DNA of 10,494 nt from an uncultured Selenomonas sp. (GCA_937915915.1 CALGGN010000314.1:1-10494); one strand, 5' to 3'; shown: positions 1 through 7,951, numbered from the stretch's first letter. Notes: generated from the sequence alone by a model not told the origin. Program-made: numbers and translations.

Positions 1-671
1 CCTGCCGTCACGAGCGCAAAGCACGCGAAGGCCTGCCAATAGCCGCCTCCGGTGGAGCCGATCAGGAGACAAAAGAGCACAGCCCACAGCCGACTTTTTT
101 TCTCCTTCAGCTTTCCCTCATAGATCCACAGGCAAAGCAGAACGGCCAAGGGCAGGAATTCGTAGGCCAGGAGGGAGCCATGCTCCAGATTTCGCTGAAA
201 GAAGAAAGGCAGAAACGCATATAACTGCCCTCCTGCCATGGCCGGCAGGTCGGCAATCCCCATTGCCCGCAGGGACAAAAACGCGATCACTGCGATCAGG
301 ACGCCCGTTGTCAGGAAAAACAGGTTGGCCACCAGAACCGCATCTTGGGAAAAAAGAGCCAGAATTTTGATGAGGAGCACGTCAAACGTCCGCAGGAATG
401 CCTGAGGAAAGTCGTAATATTCCGCTTGGAAGGGAGCGCCCAAGTACGGATTTTCGGCTACCCAGCCTGTGTCCAGGATGGTCTTTACGAACCTGAGGGA
501 GACATCAAAGGAATCATCGGAAGCCACCCATCGCCATGACCAGGGCAGCAGCAGATTTTCTTGGGAAACGTGCAGACGCTGCAATTCATATGCCAGTGCG
601 ACAACTGCGGACAAAAGTATCTTTAGAGCCAAAAATCTTCGCCCCAGCAGGAATTCTTCCAGACGAGACAT
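1..671 (-). CDS. Polytopic membrane protein, probable GT-C glycosyltransferase (N-terminal part)
   Basis: Reading the minus strand from the ATG at 671 gives an open frame of 223 complete codons with no stop before the window edge, so only the N-terminal part is visible. It begins MSRLEEFLLGRRFLALKI and has a first hydrophobic segment at about residues 13-28, a hydrophilic loop rich in Trp and acidic residues (about 40-85, including SDDSF and ENPYLGAPF), then several hydrophobic segments. A membrane start followed by a large first external loop with acidic residues is typical of lipid-linked-sugar-dependent GT-C transferases. The gene lies 13 bases after a GtrA gene and a GtrB-like gene, so I infer the transferase of a Gtr-type three-part system. 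An in-frame ATG at 680 abuts the GAAGGG Shine-Dalgarno directly; the ATG at 671 is 9 bases from it and is preferred. The Shine-Dalgarno overlaps the gtrA stop. Donor sugar and acceptor cannot be read; a YfhO-like protein is an alternative. Confidence 0.7.
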   Translation of the reverse strand, partial: MSRLEEFLLGRRFLALKILLSAVVALAYELQRLHVSQENLLLPWSWRWVASDDSFDVSLRFVKTILDTGWVAENPYLGAPFQAEYYDFPQAFLRTFDVLLIKILALFSQDAVLVANLFFLTTGVLIAVIAFLSLRAMGIADLPAMAGGQLYAFLPFFFQRNLEHGSLLAYEFLPLAVLLCLWIYEGKLKEKKSRLWAVLFCLLIGSTGGGYWQAFACFALVTA

Positions 672-684
672 ATCACACATCCCT

Positions 685-1161
685 TCAGCGAATCTTCCGC
701 TTTGTTGTTTTCGCCTGATAGTGGAATACCAGCCAGCGGCTGGCGGCGTAGTTCAAAATGGTGGCAATGGCATCTGCCAGAGCCTTCAGTGGTACGGGAG
801 GCCCGGAGAGCAAGTCCACCCCCACATACATGATCGAAACGTCGATCATGCCCGTGGCCAGTCGGCAATATATGAATTTGCACAGTTCACGGAAAGTTTC
901 CTGCCTTCCTTTTCCACGGCTTTCAAAGACCCACAGCTTGTTGGTCACAAAGGCGGTCAGCACCGCCAGAAGCCAGGCGATGATGCTGGCGGGGACATTG
1001 GGCAGACTCATTTTTTCCAGGGCAAGCCAATAGACGGCAAGGTTCACCAGAGTCGTGAGGCCACCGAAAAAGACATACAGCACCGCATGACGGCAGCGAT
1101 GCCACATAGCCTGCGGTTTGCCTTCCCAAAGCACGGGTTCCATCCCCTCGGTCGTATTCAT
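685..1161 (-). CDS. GtrA family membrane protein (lipid-linked sugar flippase)
   Basis: This 158-residue protein has four hydrophobic segments at about residues 27-45, 57-77, 98-116 and 125-147. It carries GtrA-family patterns: FFGGLTTLVNLAVYWLA in segment 1, TNKLWVFES after segment 2, and ILNYAASRWLVF at the end of segment 4. GtrA proteins are thought to flip undecaprenyl-phosphate-linked glucose or another sugar across the cytoplasmic membrane for O-antigen, teichoic acid or cell-wall glycosylation. The same frame is open upstream to 1449, but that part overlaps the glycosyltransferase gene and has no GtrA character. The ATG at 1161 overlaps the upstream TGA as ATGA, which indicates translational coupling and sets the start. 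Length is normal for the family. The sugar carried is unknown. Confidence 0.88.
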   Translation of the reverse strand: MNTTEGMEPVLWEGKPQAMWHRCRHAVLYVFFGGLTTLVNLAVYWLALEKMSLPNVPASIIAWLLAVLTAFVTNKLWVFESRGKGRQETFRELCKFIYCRLATGMIDVSIMYVGVDLLSGPPVPLKALADAIATILNYAASRWLVFHYQAKTTKRKIR

Positions 1162-1880
1162 TGATGCCGTCTGAGTCCTTTCTTGATGGTACGGAAATCC
1201 TGCACAGCCTTCAGGCCAATGCGGCAGATGCGGGGCAGGTTGATGGAGTTTTTCCCGCCTTGGCGCGGACGGAAGGTAATGGGGATGAATTCCACCGGTT
1301 CTTTGTTGTAAAGGAAGAGCACGGTCAGCATGACGTTGGACAGATTGAAGTCCTTCGGCACATCCGGCAGGTATTCCGCCAAAAGCTGCCGTTCCATCAA
1401 GCGGAAGGGCGTGTTGGCATCGGTGACAGACAAGCCGAAGATAAGCCATAGCACCAGTTTCAGCACTTTGGTGACAACCAGCCGCGAAAAACCGTCTTCC
1501 CTGTGGTTGCGGTAGCCGATGACAGCCCGCTTCTCATGCCGTTTTTGCCAGAAAGCCTCGAACTCCGAGGGGCGGGTCTGCCCATCGGAATCGGTCTGGA
1601 ATATGAAGTCCGCTCCGCGCTCCAGAGCATGTTTGTAGGCATAGAGGAGGGTCGCCCCGTGGCCGGAATTTTCCTTGTCTAAAACCTCCAGCTGGGGGCG
1701 GCCCTTCATCATGCCGCGGGCCGCTTCCAACGTATGGTCACGGCTGCCGTCGTTGACAATTACCAGCCGCGACTTTCCTTCTCCCGGATGCTTCTCGATG
1801 ACAGCATACCATTCTTCTATCACGGAGGGCAGGGCTTCTTCTTCGTTGTAGGCAGGCATAACGATATAGAGACTTTCCAC
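1158..1880 (-). CDS. Family 2 glycosyltransferase, DPM1/GtrB-like
   Basis: This is a GT-A fold family 2 glycosyltransferase likely to move a sugar from a nucleotide donor to undecaprenyl phosphate on the inner membrane face. From the GTG at 1880 the protein has 240 residues and starts directly in the first beta strand (ESLYIVMPAYNEEE). VNDGSRDHT is at about 40-50, the TDSDGQ DXD metal motif at 96-101, and the DANTPFRLM motif typical of DPM1/GtrB proteins near 170. No C-terminal pair of membrane segments is present, unlike classical GtrB, so it resembles the soluble DPM1 type. The frame stays open up to an ATG at 1994, with another ATG at 1961, but neither has a Shine-Dalgarno and the extra 27-38 residues look unlike the family. 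An AAGGAG at 1891-1896, 10 bases before the GTG, supports the shorter form. The gene heads the cassette with gtrA and the GT-C gene. Confidence 0.87.
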   Translation of the reverse strand: MESLYIVMPAYNEEEALPSVIEEWYAVIEKHPGEGKSRLVIVNDGSRDHTLEAARGMMKGRPQLEVLDKENSGHGATLLYAYKHALERGADFIFQTDSDGQTRPSEFEAFWQKRHEKRAVIGYRNHREDGFSRLVVTKVLKLVLWLIFGLSVTDANTPFRLMERQLLAEYLPDVPKDFNLSNVMLTVLFLYNKEPVEFIPITFRPRQGGKNSINLPRICRIGLKAVQDFRTIKKGLRRHQ

Positions 1881-1974
1881 CGATGAACTGCTCCTTCCCT
1901 TGGGGGCTTTTGTCCGCGTTTCTCTTGCCGCGTAGCCGTCCCAAGGCCAAACTTCTCCCATTACATCTGCAAAT

Positions 1975-2023
1975 ATTATACCGACATTGCGCATATTTTA
2001 CTACAAAATTTCAGCGAGCACAA
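1975..2023 (-). promoter_or_regulatory. Probable promoter of the glycosylation cassette
   Basis: On the minus strand TTGTGC (2023-2018) is followed after 17 bases by TAAAAT (2000-1995), a reasonable sigma-70 type promoter with a start near 1988. A perfect TATAAT lies further down at 1980-1975 but has no good -35 at 17 bases. Either would start transcription below the ATG at 1994, which argues against that start codon and for the GTG at 1880. The 219-base gap between cdd and the glycosyltransferase holds no other gene. I see no U-tract terminator after cdd, so some readthrough from the salvage operon is possible. Confidence 0.45.
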
Positions 2024-2099
2024 GTCGAAAACGCAGTGGGGCTTAGATTTCGTGTAAGGGCGCAGCGACACGGAGTTTGCAATGGGCAAAAATTCCTGC

Positions 2100-2486
2100 T
2101 CAAAGATCTTTGTCCGAAAACGCATAAGGGAGCAGTTCCTCCATGGATACCGCTTTGGTATCTCCCTTGAGATTCGCCATGATGATGCGCGGGATGCAAA
2201 ACTCTGCCATGACCTGGCGGCAGGCTCCGCAGGGGGAGCAGGGCTCCTCCGTGTCCGCGATGACGGCGATGGCCTCCAGCTCGCGCTCCCCCTCGGAAAC
2301 CGCCTTGAAGATGGCTGTGCGTTCCGCGCAGTTCGTCACGGGGTAGGAGGCATTCTCGATATTGCAGCCCCCGTAGATCTTGCCGGACTTTGCCAGCACC
2401 GCGGCGCCCACCTTGAAGTTTGAATAGGGCACATAGGCGTGCTCGCGGTACTCTTTTGCCGTTGCAATCAGTTCCTCGTCTTTCAT
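2100..2486 (-). CDS. cdd: Cytidine deaminase
   Basis: This enzyme hydrolyses cytidine and deoxycytidine to uridine and deoxyuridine in the cytoplasm. The 128-residue protein is the size of the small homotetrameric bacterial enzymes. It has the substrate-binding stretch YVPYSNFKVGAA (18-29), the catalytic motif NCAERTA with zinc ligand Cys53 and proton shuttle Glu55, and the PCSPCGACRQ motif with zinc ligands Cys86 and Cys89. These positions match the Bacillus subtilis enzyme as I remember it. The frame is open 14 codons further upstream, but the ATG at 2486 has GAGGGTG about six bases ahead and starts at the usual family position. It is third in the deoB-pdp-cdd operon, 25 bases after pdp, which uses the uridine and deoxyuridine produced here. 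Confidence 0.96.
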   Translation of the reverse strand: MKDEELIATAKEYREHAYVPYSNFKVGAAVLAKSGKIYGGCNIENASYPVTNCAERTAIFKAVSEGERELEAIAVIADTEEPCSPCGACRQVMAEFCIPRIIMANLKGDTKAVSMEELLPYAFSDKDL

Positions 2487-2511
2487 TCGCTCACCCTCTT
2501 CGTTCCATGGC

Positions 2512-3846
2512 TCAACAGCCGGTGTCATATCGCTCTATGCTGTCTCTTTCGACACGGGCGAATACCAGCGGGATCTTTTTCGGCGGCTCGCTGCCCGTGC
2601 GGATCGCCTCACGATACAGGTTTTCCGCTTCCGCCAGTTTTTCCGGTCGGGAGGTGTAAAACGTCACCAGGGGATCCCCTTTCCGGACGGCATCCCCGTA
2701 TTTTTTGCGGAGCACAAGCCCTGCGCTGAGGTCGATCGCGCTCTCCTTTGTCTCGCGGCCCGCGCCCAGAAGGACGGAGGTGAGGCCCACTTTTTCCGCA
2801 TCCATGCGGGTGATATAGCCGTCCTGCTCTGCCTTGACTTCCAGCGTATAAGGAGCCTTCGGGAACTTTTCATAGTCGCGCAGCACGGAGTCGTCGCCGC
2901 CATGCCGTCTCGCCATGTGGCAGAAAGTCTCGAAAGCCGAGCCGTCCGCAATGGCCTTTTCCGCCATTCTGCGGCATTCCTCCAAGGTGCCCTTGTCTGC
3001 CAGACAGAGCATATTCGCCGCCAGCTGCAGGGATACCTCGACAAGGTCCTTCGGCCCCCTGCCCTTGAGCACCTCCATGGACTCGATGACCTCCAGCGCA
3101 TTGCCGATGCTGTGGCCAAGCGGTGTATCCATATCCGTGATGAGAGCCACGGTGCGCCGCCCCGCGCCCTCGCCGATGGCGACCATCGTCTGCGCGAGCC
3201 GGATGGAGTCCTCCAGTGTCTTCATGAACGCGCCGCTGCCTGTTTTCACGTCCAGTAGGATGCAGTCACTGCCTGCCGCCAGTTTCTTGCTCATGATGGA
3301 GGAGGCAATGAGGGGGATGCTGTCCACCGTCGCGGTCACATCGCGCAGCGCATAGAGTTTCTTGTCTGCGGGCGCGAGATTGCCGGACTGGCCGATCAGG
3401 CTCACGCCGCACTCCCGCAGGGTATCAAGGAATTCCCTGCGGTCCAGCGCCGTGCGATAGCCGGGGATCGCCTCCAGCTTGTCCACTGTGCCGCCCGTAT
3501 GGCCGAGGCCGCGTCCGCTCATCTTCGCGACTTTGACGCCGCATGCCGCCACGATTGGCGCCACGATGAGCGACGTTTTGTCCCCTACGCCGCCCGTGCT
3601 GTGCTTGTCCACCTTCTTGCCCTCGATGGGGGAAAGGTCGACCTTGTCGCCGGATCTTGCCGTGGCCTTCGTGAGCTCTGTGGTCTCATGGGCATCCATG
3701 CCCCGGAACCAGATCGCCATGAGCATGGCAGACATCTGGTAGTCCGCGATCTCGCCCTTGACAAAGCCGTCGATCATGTAGCCGATCTCGGCATCCGTCA
3801 GCGGCTCCCCATGCTTTTTCTTTGCAATCAGGTCATATATTCTCAT
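2512..3846 (-). CDS. pdp: Pyrimidine-nucleoside phosphorylase
   Basis: The enzyme phosphorolyses uridine, deoxyuridine and thymidine to the free base and (deoxy)ribose-1-phosphate. The 444-residue product begins MRIYDLIAKKKHGEPLT, as Pdp proteins usually do. It contains KHSTGGVGDKTSL (about 81-93), the thymidine/pyrimidine phosphorylase signature SGRGLGHTGGTVDKLE (about 110-125) and the phosphate-binding KTGSGAFMKT. An in-frame ATG at 3855 sits directly on the AAGGGAG Shine-Dalgarno; the ATG at 3846 lies nine bases downstream of it and gives the normal N-terminus, so I chose 3846. Full-length alpha, alpha/beta and C-terminal domains are present. It lies 28 bases after deoB and 25 bases before cdd. 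Strict thymidine phosphorylase (deoA) is a close relative; the cdd neighbour and N-terminus favour the broad-specificity form. Confidence 0.94.
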   Translation of the reverse strand: MRIYDLIAKKKHGEPLTDAEIGYMIDGFVKGEIADYQMSAMLMAIWFRGMDAHETTELTKATARSGDKVDLSPIEGKKVDKHSTGGVGDKTSLIVAPIVAACGVKVAKMSGRGLGHTGGTVDKLEAIPGYRTALDRREFLDTLRECGVSLIGQSGNLAPADKKLYALRDVTATVDSIPLIASSIMSKKLAAGSDCILLDVKTGSGAFMKTLEDSIRLAQTMVAIGEGAGRRTVALITDMDTPLGHSIGNALEVIESMEVLKGRGPKDLVEVSLQLAANMLCLADKGTLEECRRMAEKAIADGSAFETFCHMARRHGGDDSVLRDYEKFPKAPYTLEVKAEQDGYITRMDAEKVGLTSVLLGAGRETKESAIDLSAGLVLRKKYGDAVRKGDPLVTFYTSRPEKLAEAENLYREAIRTGSEPPKKIPLVFARVERDSIERYDTGC

Positions 3847-3874
3847 GACGCTCATCTCCCTTTTGCACAGTTCC

Positions 3875-5056
3875 TTATTCTTTTAAAATCCGTGGCAGCA
3901 GGCTTTCGCCTTTGCTCGTCATGGGGGCATCGAAGATATCCGCCACCGTTGCCCCCAGCATCGCAAAGGTCGGGTAAGTTCCCAGATTCAGGTTTTCCTT
4001 GATGTTCTTTCCGTAAATCAGGAGCGGCACATATTCGCGGGTGTGATCCGTCCCGGCAGCTCCGGGATCGCAGCCATGATCCGCCGTGATCATGAGCACA
4101 TCATCGCCCCGCATCTTCCCCATGAACTCTCCGAGCTGCACATCCACCTTCGAGGCATTTTCCGCATAGCCGTCGATGTCCCTGCGGTGTCCGAACTTCA
4201 TATCGAAGTCCACGAGGTTCACGAAGCAGAGTCCCGTGAAATCCTCCTCCATGACCTTCAAGGTCTTGTCCATGCCGTCCGCGTCGTTTTCGTTGACGCC
4301 AAGGTTGCGGCTCACGCTGCGGCCTGCGAAGATATCCGAGATTTTGCCCACGCCGATGGTGGCAAGCCCTTTCCTGGCGAGGGCGTCCAGCATCGTGTCT
4401 CCCGTCGGATCCAGCGAAAAATCATGCCTGCGGGGCGTGCGCTCATAGTTGGGGTAGCTTCCCGCGAAGGGGCGCGCAATCACGCGGCCTACGCCATGCT
4501 TCCCCTGCAGCAGCTTCCTTGCGGTGCGGCAGTAGCCATAGAGCTGCTCCACAGGCACATGTTTCTCATGGGCCGCGATCTGGAACACGCTGTCCGCCGA
4601 TGTGTAGGCAATGAGCGCGCCTGTCTTCTCGTGCTCCTGCCCGTAGTCGTGGATGACCTTCGTGCCCGAGTAGGGAAGGTTGCAGATCAGCTTTCGGCCA
4701 AGTGCCTGTTCCATTTTCTCCACCAGTTCCTTCGGAAAGCCGTCGGGATAGGTGGGCATGGGCTGCTCCGACACGATGCCCGCAAGCTCCCAATGACCGA
4801 TGGTCGTGTCCTTTCCGCGGGACAGCTCCCGCAGTCTTGCGAACGTCCCGATGGGGGACGGTTCCCTTTCGCCGCACGAAACCCCGTCGATGTTGAACAG
4901 CCCCAGTTTCCTCAGGTTCGGCACGTGGAATTTGGGGGAGGATGCCAGGGATGCCAGGGTATTGCACACCTTGTCCCCGAAGTCCTCCGCATCCGGCTCC
5001 CGGCCGATGCCGAAGCTGTCCAGCACGATCACGAACACCCGTTTGATACCATTCAC
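3875..5056 (-). CDS. deoB: Phosphopentomutase
   Basis: DeoB interconverts (deoxy)ribose-1-phosphate and the 5-phosphate, feeding pentose from nucleoside breakdown into central metabolism. The 393-residue protein is of normal length for the alkaline-phosphatase-like binuclear manganese mutases. It has Asp13 in VLDSFGIG, the phosphorylated threonine Thr85 in KDTTIGHWELAG, Asp285 and His290 in NLVDFDMKFGHRRD, Asp326-His327 in TADHGCDP and His338 in GTDHTREY. These match the Bacillus cereus metal and phospho sites within one residue. The start is GTG, not ATG: AGAGGTG lies seven bases upstream of the GTG at 5056, and the ATG four bases further in is out of frame. It is first in the operon with pdp and cdd, and divergent from mnmG. 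Confidence 0.96.
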   Translation of the reverse strand: MNGIKRVFVIVLDSFGIGREPDAEDFGDKVCNTLASLASSPKFHVPNLRKLGLFNIDGVSCGEREPSPIGTFARLRELSRGKDTTIGHWELAGIVSEQPMPTYPDGFPKELVEKMEQALGRKLICNLPYSGTKVIHDYGQEHEKTGALIAYTSADSVFQIAAHEKHVPVEQLYGYCRTARKLLQGKHGVGRVIARPFAGSYPNYERTPRRHDFSLDPTGDTMLDALARKGLATIGVGKISDIFAGRSVSRNLGVNENDADGMDKTLKVMEEDFTGLCFVNLVDFDMKFGHRRDIDGYAENASKVDVQLGEFMGKMRGDDVLMITADHGCDPGAAGTDHTREYVPLLIYGKNIKENLNLGTYPTFAMLGATVADIFDAPMTSKGESLLPRILKE

Positions 5057-5261
5057 TTGCGATCACCTCTGACATGGAAGATACCGTGAATATCATCCAT
5101 TTGTTCTTTGAAAAGCTCTGTATAAAATTCTGCATTCGGTTCTGATTTCCTGCTTTGCGGAAAATATCGTCTTCAGAGGGAGGAAATGCGTGTTTTTTCT
5201 TGAATTGAATCAGAAGAGGTTTTTGAGGTTTTTGGGAATTTGATGGATGATGAGGAAAAAG
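5057..5261. other. Divergent intergenic region deoB / mnmG with a possible short leader ORF
   Basis: This region must hold both divergent promoters, but I cannot point to a convincing -35/-10 pair on either strand; a TATAAA at 5121-5126 is the best -10-like match on the plus strand. A very strong Shine-Dalgarno, AGAGGGAGGA (5175-5184), lies far upstream of mnmG. It is followed by ATG at 5186 (frame MRVFS then stop) and by GTG at 5190, which opens 17 codons ending in TGA at 5241-5243. That frame is the same as mnmG, with the stop two codons before the ATG at 5247. No operator or riboswitch fold was recognised by eye. Confidence 0.35.
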
Positions 5262-7133
5262 ATGTTTGATGCGGGAAAATATGATGTGATCGTCATCGGC
5301 GCAGGCCATGCAGGGGTGGAAGCGGCTCTGGCTGCGGCAAGGATCGGCTGCAGCACGCTTTTGACGACGCTTTCGATGGACAATATTGCCATGATGCCGT
5401 GCAATCCTTCCATTGGCGGCCCTGCCAAGGGGCATTTGGTGCGTGAGGTGGATGCGCTGGGCGGGCAGATGGGCGTGAATGCCGATCGTACCTGCATCCA
5501 GTTCCGCATGCTCAACACAGGAAAGGGCCCGGCGGTGCATGCGCTCCGTGCGCAGGCGGACAAGAAGCATTACCAGTTCTTGATGAAGGAGACCTGCGAG
5601 CACACGGAACATCTGGATGTGAAGCAGCTTCTTGTGGAGCGTGTGCTCATGGAAGATGGGGAGATCCGAGGGGTGGAGACCGAGACGGGGGAGCGGTATC
5701 TGGCAAAGGCCGTCATCCTGGCATCCGGCACCTATCTGCGGGGTCGCATCATCATCGGGGAGACTGCCTATGACGGGGGGCCGAACGGCCAGCGGGCGGC
5801 GATGGCGCTCTCCGCATCCTTGCAGGAGGCAGGCATCCGCCTCATGCGGTTCAAAACGGGGACGCCCGCGCGCGTGGACGGCAGGACGCTGGATTTCTCC
5901 AAAATGGAATTGCAGCCGGGAGACGACGAGGCGCGAAATTTTTCCTTCCTGAGCGATATCGAGACACGGGAGCAGGTGCCTTGCTATCTGACCTATACCA
6001 ATGAGCGCACCCATGCGATTTTGCGGAAGAATATGCACCGCGCGCCGATGGCGAACGGCGTGATCGAGGGCATCGGTCCGCGCTACTGCCCCTCGATTGA
6101 AACCAAGGTGCTGCGCTTTCCCGACAAGGAACGGCACCAGCTTTTTCTGGAGCCGGAGGGGCTTCACACCGGGGAGTACTATGTGCAGGGCATGTCCACC
6201 AGCATGCCCATGGATGTGCAGCTGGAGTTCCTTCATACGATACCGGGGCTGGAGCACGCAAAGGTCATGCGGGCAGGCTATGCCATTGAGTACGATTGCA
6301 TCGATCCCCTGCAGCTGGGGCCGACGCTGGAGTTCAAAACGATTCACGGATTCTTTTCCGCGGGACAGTCCAACGGCACCTCGGGCTATGAGGAGGCGGC
6401 GGCGCAGGGCATCATGGCGGGCATCAATGCGGCGATGCTGGTGAAGGGCAGGGAGCCTTTGGTCCTGAAGCGCTCCGAGGGCTATATCGGCGTGCTCATC
6501 GACGATCTGGTGACGAAGGGAACCCGGGAGCCTTACCGCATGATGACGTCCCGGGCGGAGTACCGCCTGCTGCTGCGGCAGGACAATGCGGATCTGCGGC
6601 TCACGCCTCATGGGCGCAGGGTGGGCTTGGTGCAGGAGGACCGCTGGCAGCGCTATGAGCGAAAGAAACGTGCGATTGATGCGGCAAAGGCGCTTTTAGG
6701 GCGGAAGATCCTTACGCCGAGCACGGAAACCAACGGAAAGCTCCAAGCGCTCGGCATTCCCGAGATCCATACGGCCATGCCCCTATCCGAGCTCATGCGG
6801 CGTCCGGAGGCAGGCTATGAGAAGCTGCGCGAGGCCTTTGATCTGCCGGAGATTGCGCCGGAGGTGCGGCAGCAGGTGGAAACGGATATTTTTTATGAGG
6901 GCTATATCCAAAAACAGCTGGAGCAGGTGGAGCGCATGGAACGATGGGAATCCAAGCTGCTGCCGGAGGACATCGACTATGGGGTGATACCGAATCTGCG
7001 CGATGAAGCGAGGGAAAAGCTCATCGCCATCCGCCCGCGCTCCGTGGGCCAGGCAGGCCGCATCTCAGGCGTCTCCCCGGCAGATGTCTCGGTGTTGGTC
7101 ATCTATCTGGAGATGCAGAAGCGGCGGAAATGA
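5262..7133 (+). CDS. mnmG: tRNA uridine-5-carboxymethylaminomethyl modification enzyme MnmG (GidA)
   Basis: MnmG is the FAD-binding partner of MnmE and installs the carboxymethylaminomethyl group on U34 of certain tRNAs using methylene-tetrahydrofolate. The 623-residue product has the Rossmann motif VIGAGHAGVEAA (about 11-22), CNPSIGGPAKGH with conserved Cys47, RFKTGTPARVDG, GPRYCPSIETK with the second conserved cysteine near 276, and FSAGQSNGTSGYEEAAAQG. The C-terminal tRNA/MnmE-binding part has PYRMMTSRAEYRLLLRQDNA and ends with DYGVIPNLRDEAREKL and RPRSVGQAGRISGVSPAD. ATGs also occur at 5247 and 5250; GAGGA at 5252-5256 about five bases before the ATG at 5262 favours that start (MFDAGKYDVIVIG). 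rsmG follows after 22 bases, the usual pair, but mnmE is not upstream; deoB lies divergently there instead. Confidence 0.97.
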   Translation: MFDAGKYDVIVIGAGHAGVEAALAAARIGCSTLLTTLSMDNIAMMPCNPSIGGPAKGHLVREVDALGGQMGVNADRTCIQFRMLNTGKGPAVHALRAQADKKHYQFLMKETCEHTEHLDVKQLLVERVLMEDGEIRGVETETGERYLAKAVILASGTYLRGRIIIGETAYDGGPNGQRAAMALSASLQEAGIRLMRFKTGTPARVDGRTLDFSKMELQPGDDEARNFSFLSDIETREQVPCYLTYTNERTHAILRKNMHRAPMANGVIEGIGPRYCPSIETKVLRFPDKERHQLFLEPEGLHTGEYYVQGMSTSMPMDVQLEFLHTIPGLEHAKVMRAGYAIEYDCIDPLQLGPTLEFKTIHGFFSAGQSNGTSGYEEAAAQGIMAGINAAMLVKGREPLVLKRSEGYIGVLIDDLVTKGTREPYRMMTSRAEYRLLLRQDNADLRLTPHGRRVGLVQEDRWQRYERKKRAIDAAKALLGRKILTPSTETNGKLQALGIPEIHTAMPLSELMRRPEAGYEKLREAFDLPEIAPEVRQQVETDIFYEGYIQKQLEQVERMERWESKLLPEDIDYGVIPNLRDEAREKLIAIRPRSVGQAGRISGVSPADVSVLVIYLEMQKRRK

Positions 7134-7155
7134 GAATGAGGGAGCTTTGAAGAAC

Positions 7156-7872
7156 ATGTTTTTATCGGAACTTGCGCGTGCGGCGGAGCTTTATGGGGTG
7201 GAGCTGACGGGGGAACAGATGGAGCAGTTCAGTGTTTATTACCGTCTGCTCATCGAGTGGAACGAGAAGATGAACCTCACGGCCATTACGGAGCCGAAGG
7301 AGGTTGCCGTCAAGCACATGATCGACTCCCTTTCTGCATGGGACGGAAACCGTATGGCGGAGCATGCGAGCCTTGTGGACGTGGGGACGGGCGCGGGCTT
7401 TCCCGGGCTGCCGCTCAAGATTTTCCGCCCGAAGTTGCATCTGACGCTTTTGGACTCGCTCCACAAACGCGTGACATTCCTGCAGACGGTCGTGCAGGAA
7501 ATCGGGCTTTCGGACGTTGCCTGCATCCATGCGCGCGCGGAGGAAGCCGCGAGGAACAAAGCGTACCGTGAACAGTTCGATATCGCGGTGTCCCGTGCGG
7601 TGGCAAGGCTTCCGATCCTTGCGGAGTACTGCCTGCCCTTTGTGAAAAAGGGCGGGCTCTTTGTTGCGCTCAAGGGCATGCGCTATCAGGAGGAGGCGGA
7701 GGAGGCAAAGCGCGCCGTCAAGCTCCTGGGGGGCGCAGGGGCGGAATGTGTGCCGGTCAAGCTGCCGGAATTGGAGGACAAGCGGGCGGTCATCTATATC
7801 AAAAAGATTGCGGCAACGCCAAAAGCATACCCGCGCAAGGCAGGGACGCCGGAGAAAAAGCCGATTTTGTGA
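7156..7872 (+). CDS. rsmG: 16S rRNA (guanine-N7)-methyltransferase G
   Basis: RsmG (GidB) methylates N7 of G527 in 16S rRNA with S-adenosylmethionine. The 238-residue protein has the family N-terminus with YYRLLIEWNEKMNLTAIT (about 26-43), the SAM-binding loop LVDVGTGAGFPGLPLKI (about 73-89), LLDSLHKRVTFLQ, and the VSRAVARLPILAEYCLPF region followed by KGGLFVALKG. The C-terminal tail is Lys/Pro-rich and a little longer than in short homologues. The frame is open further upstream inside mnmG but without family similarity. The ATG at 7156 lies 11 bases after GGAG; a TTG at 7147 is only two bases from it and less likely. It forms an operon with mnmG and ends just before a strong terminator. Confidence 0.95.
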   Translation: MFLSELARAAELYGVELTGEQMEQFSVYYRLLIEWNEKMNLTAITEPKEVAVKHMIDSLSAWDGNRMAEHASLVDVGTGAGFPGLPLKIFRPKLHLTLLDSLHKRVTFLQTVVQEIGLSDVACIHARAEEAARNKAYREQFDIAVSRAVARLPILAEYCLPFVKKGGLFVALKGMRYQEEAEEAKRAVKLLGGAGAECVPVKLPELEDKRAVIYIKKIAATPKAYPRKAGTPEKKPIL

Positions 7873-7902
7873 TTTCATTTTTGTTTTTGCGGCAAATTGC
7901 AT

Positions 7903-7951
7903 ATGGGAGGATGGATGCGCATCCATTCGCGCGGACATCCTCCTATTTTTT
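7903..7951 (+). terminator. Intrinsic terminator of the mnmG-rsmG operon
   Basis: ATGGGAGGATG (7903-7913) pairs with CATCCTCCTAT (7936-7946), an 11-base-pair stem with one G-U pair, followed by a run of T at 7946-7951. Inside it ATGGATGCGCATCCAT (7911-7926) is a perfect 16-base palindrome that overlaps the 5' arm, so a second hairpin can compete with the terminator stem. It lies 31 bases after the rsmG stop. Confidence 0.8.

Noticed and set aside
1162..1449. Upstream extension of the GtrA frame
   Set aside because: Fully overlaps the glycosyltransferase gene in another frame and has no membrane or GtrA character; the ATGA overlap sets the start at 1161.
1881..1994. N-terminal extension of the family 2 glycosyltransferase from ATG 1994 or 1961
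   Set aside because: No Shine-Dalgarno for either ATG, two -10-like boxes overlap or follow the ATG at 1994, and the glycosyltransferase fold begins right after the GTG at 1880.
4043..5089. A 348-codon plus-strand frame opposite deoB
   Set aside because: Shadow of the real minus-strand deoB gene; composition is typical of an antisense frame and no ribosome site or family pattern is present.
4566..6611. A 681-codon open frame on the minus strand across deoB, the intergenic region and mnmG
   Set aside because: It lies antisense to mnmG and out of frame in deoB, is rich in His, Arg, Leu and Gln as GC-rich shadows are, and has no recognisable domain. Both covered genes have intact motifs.
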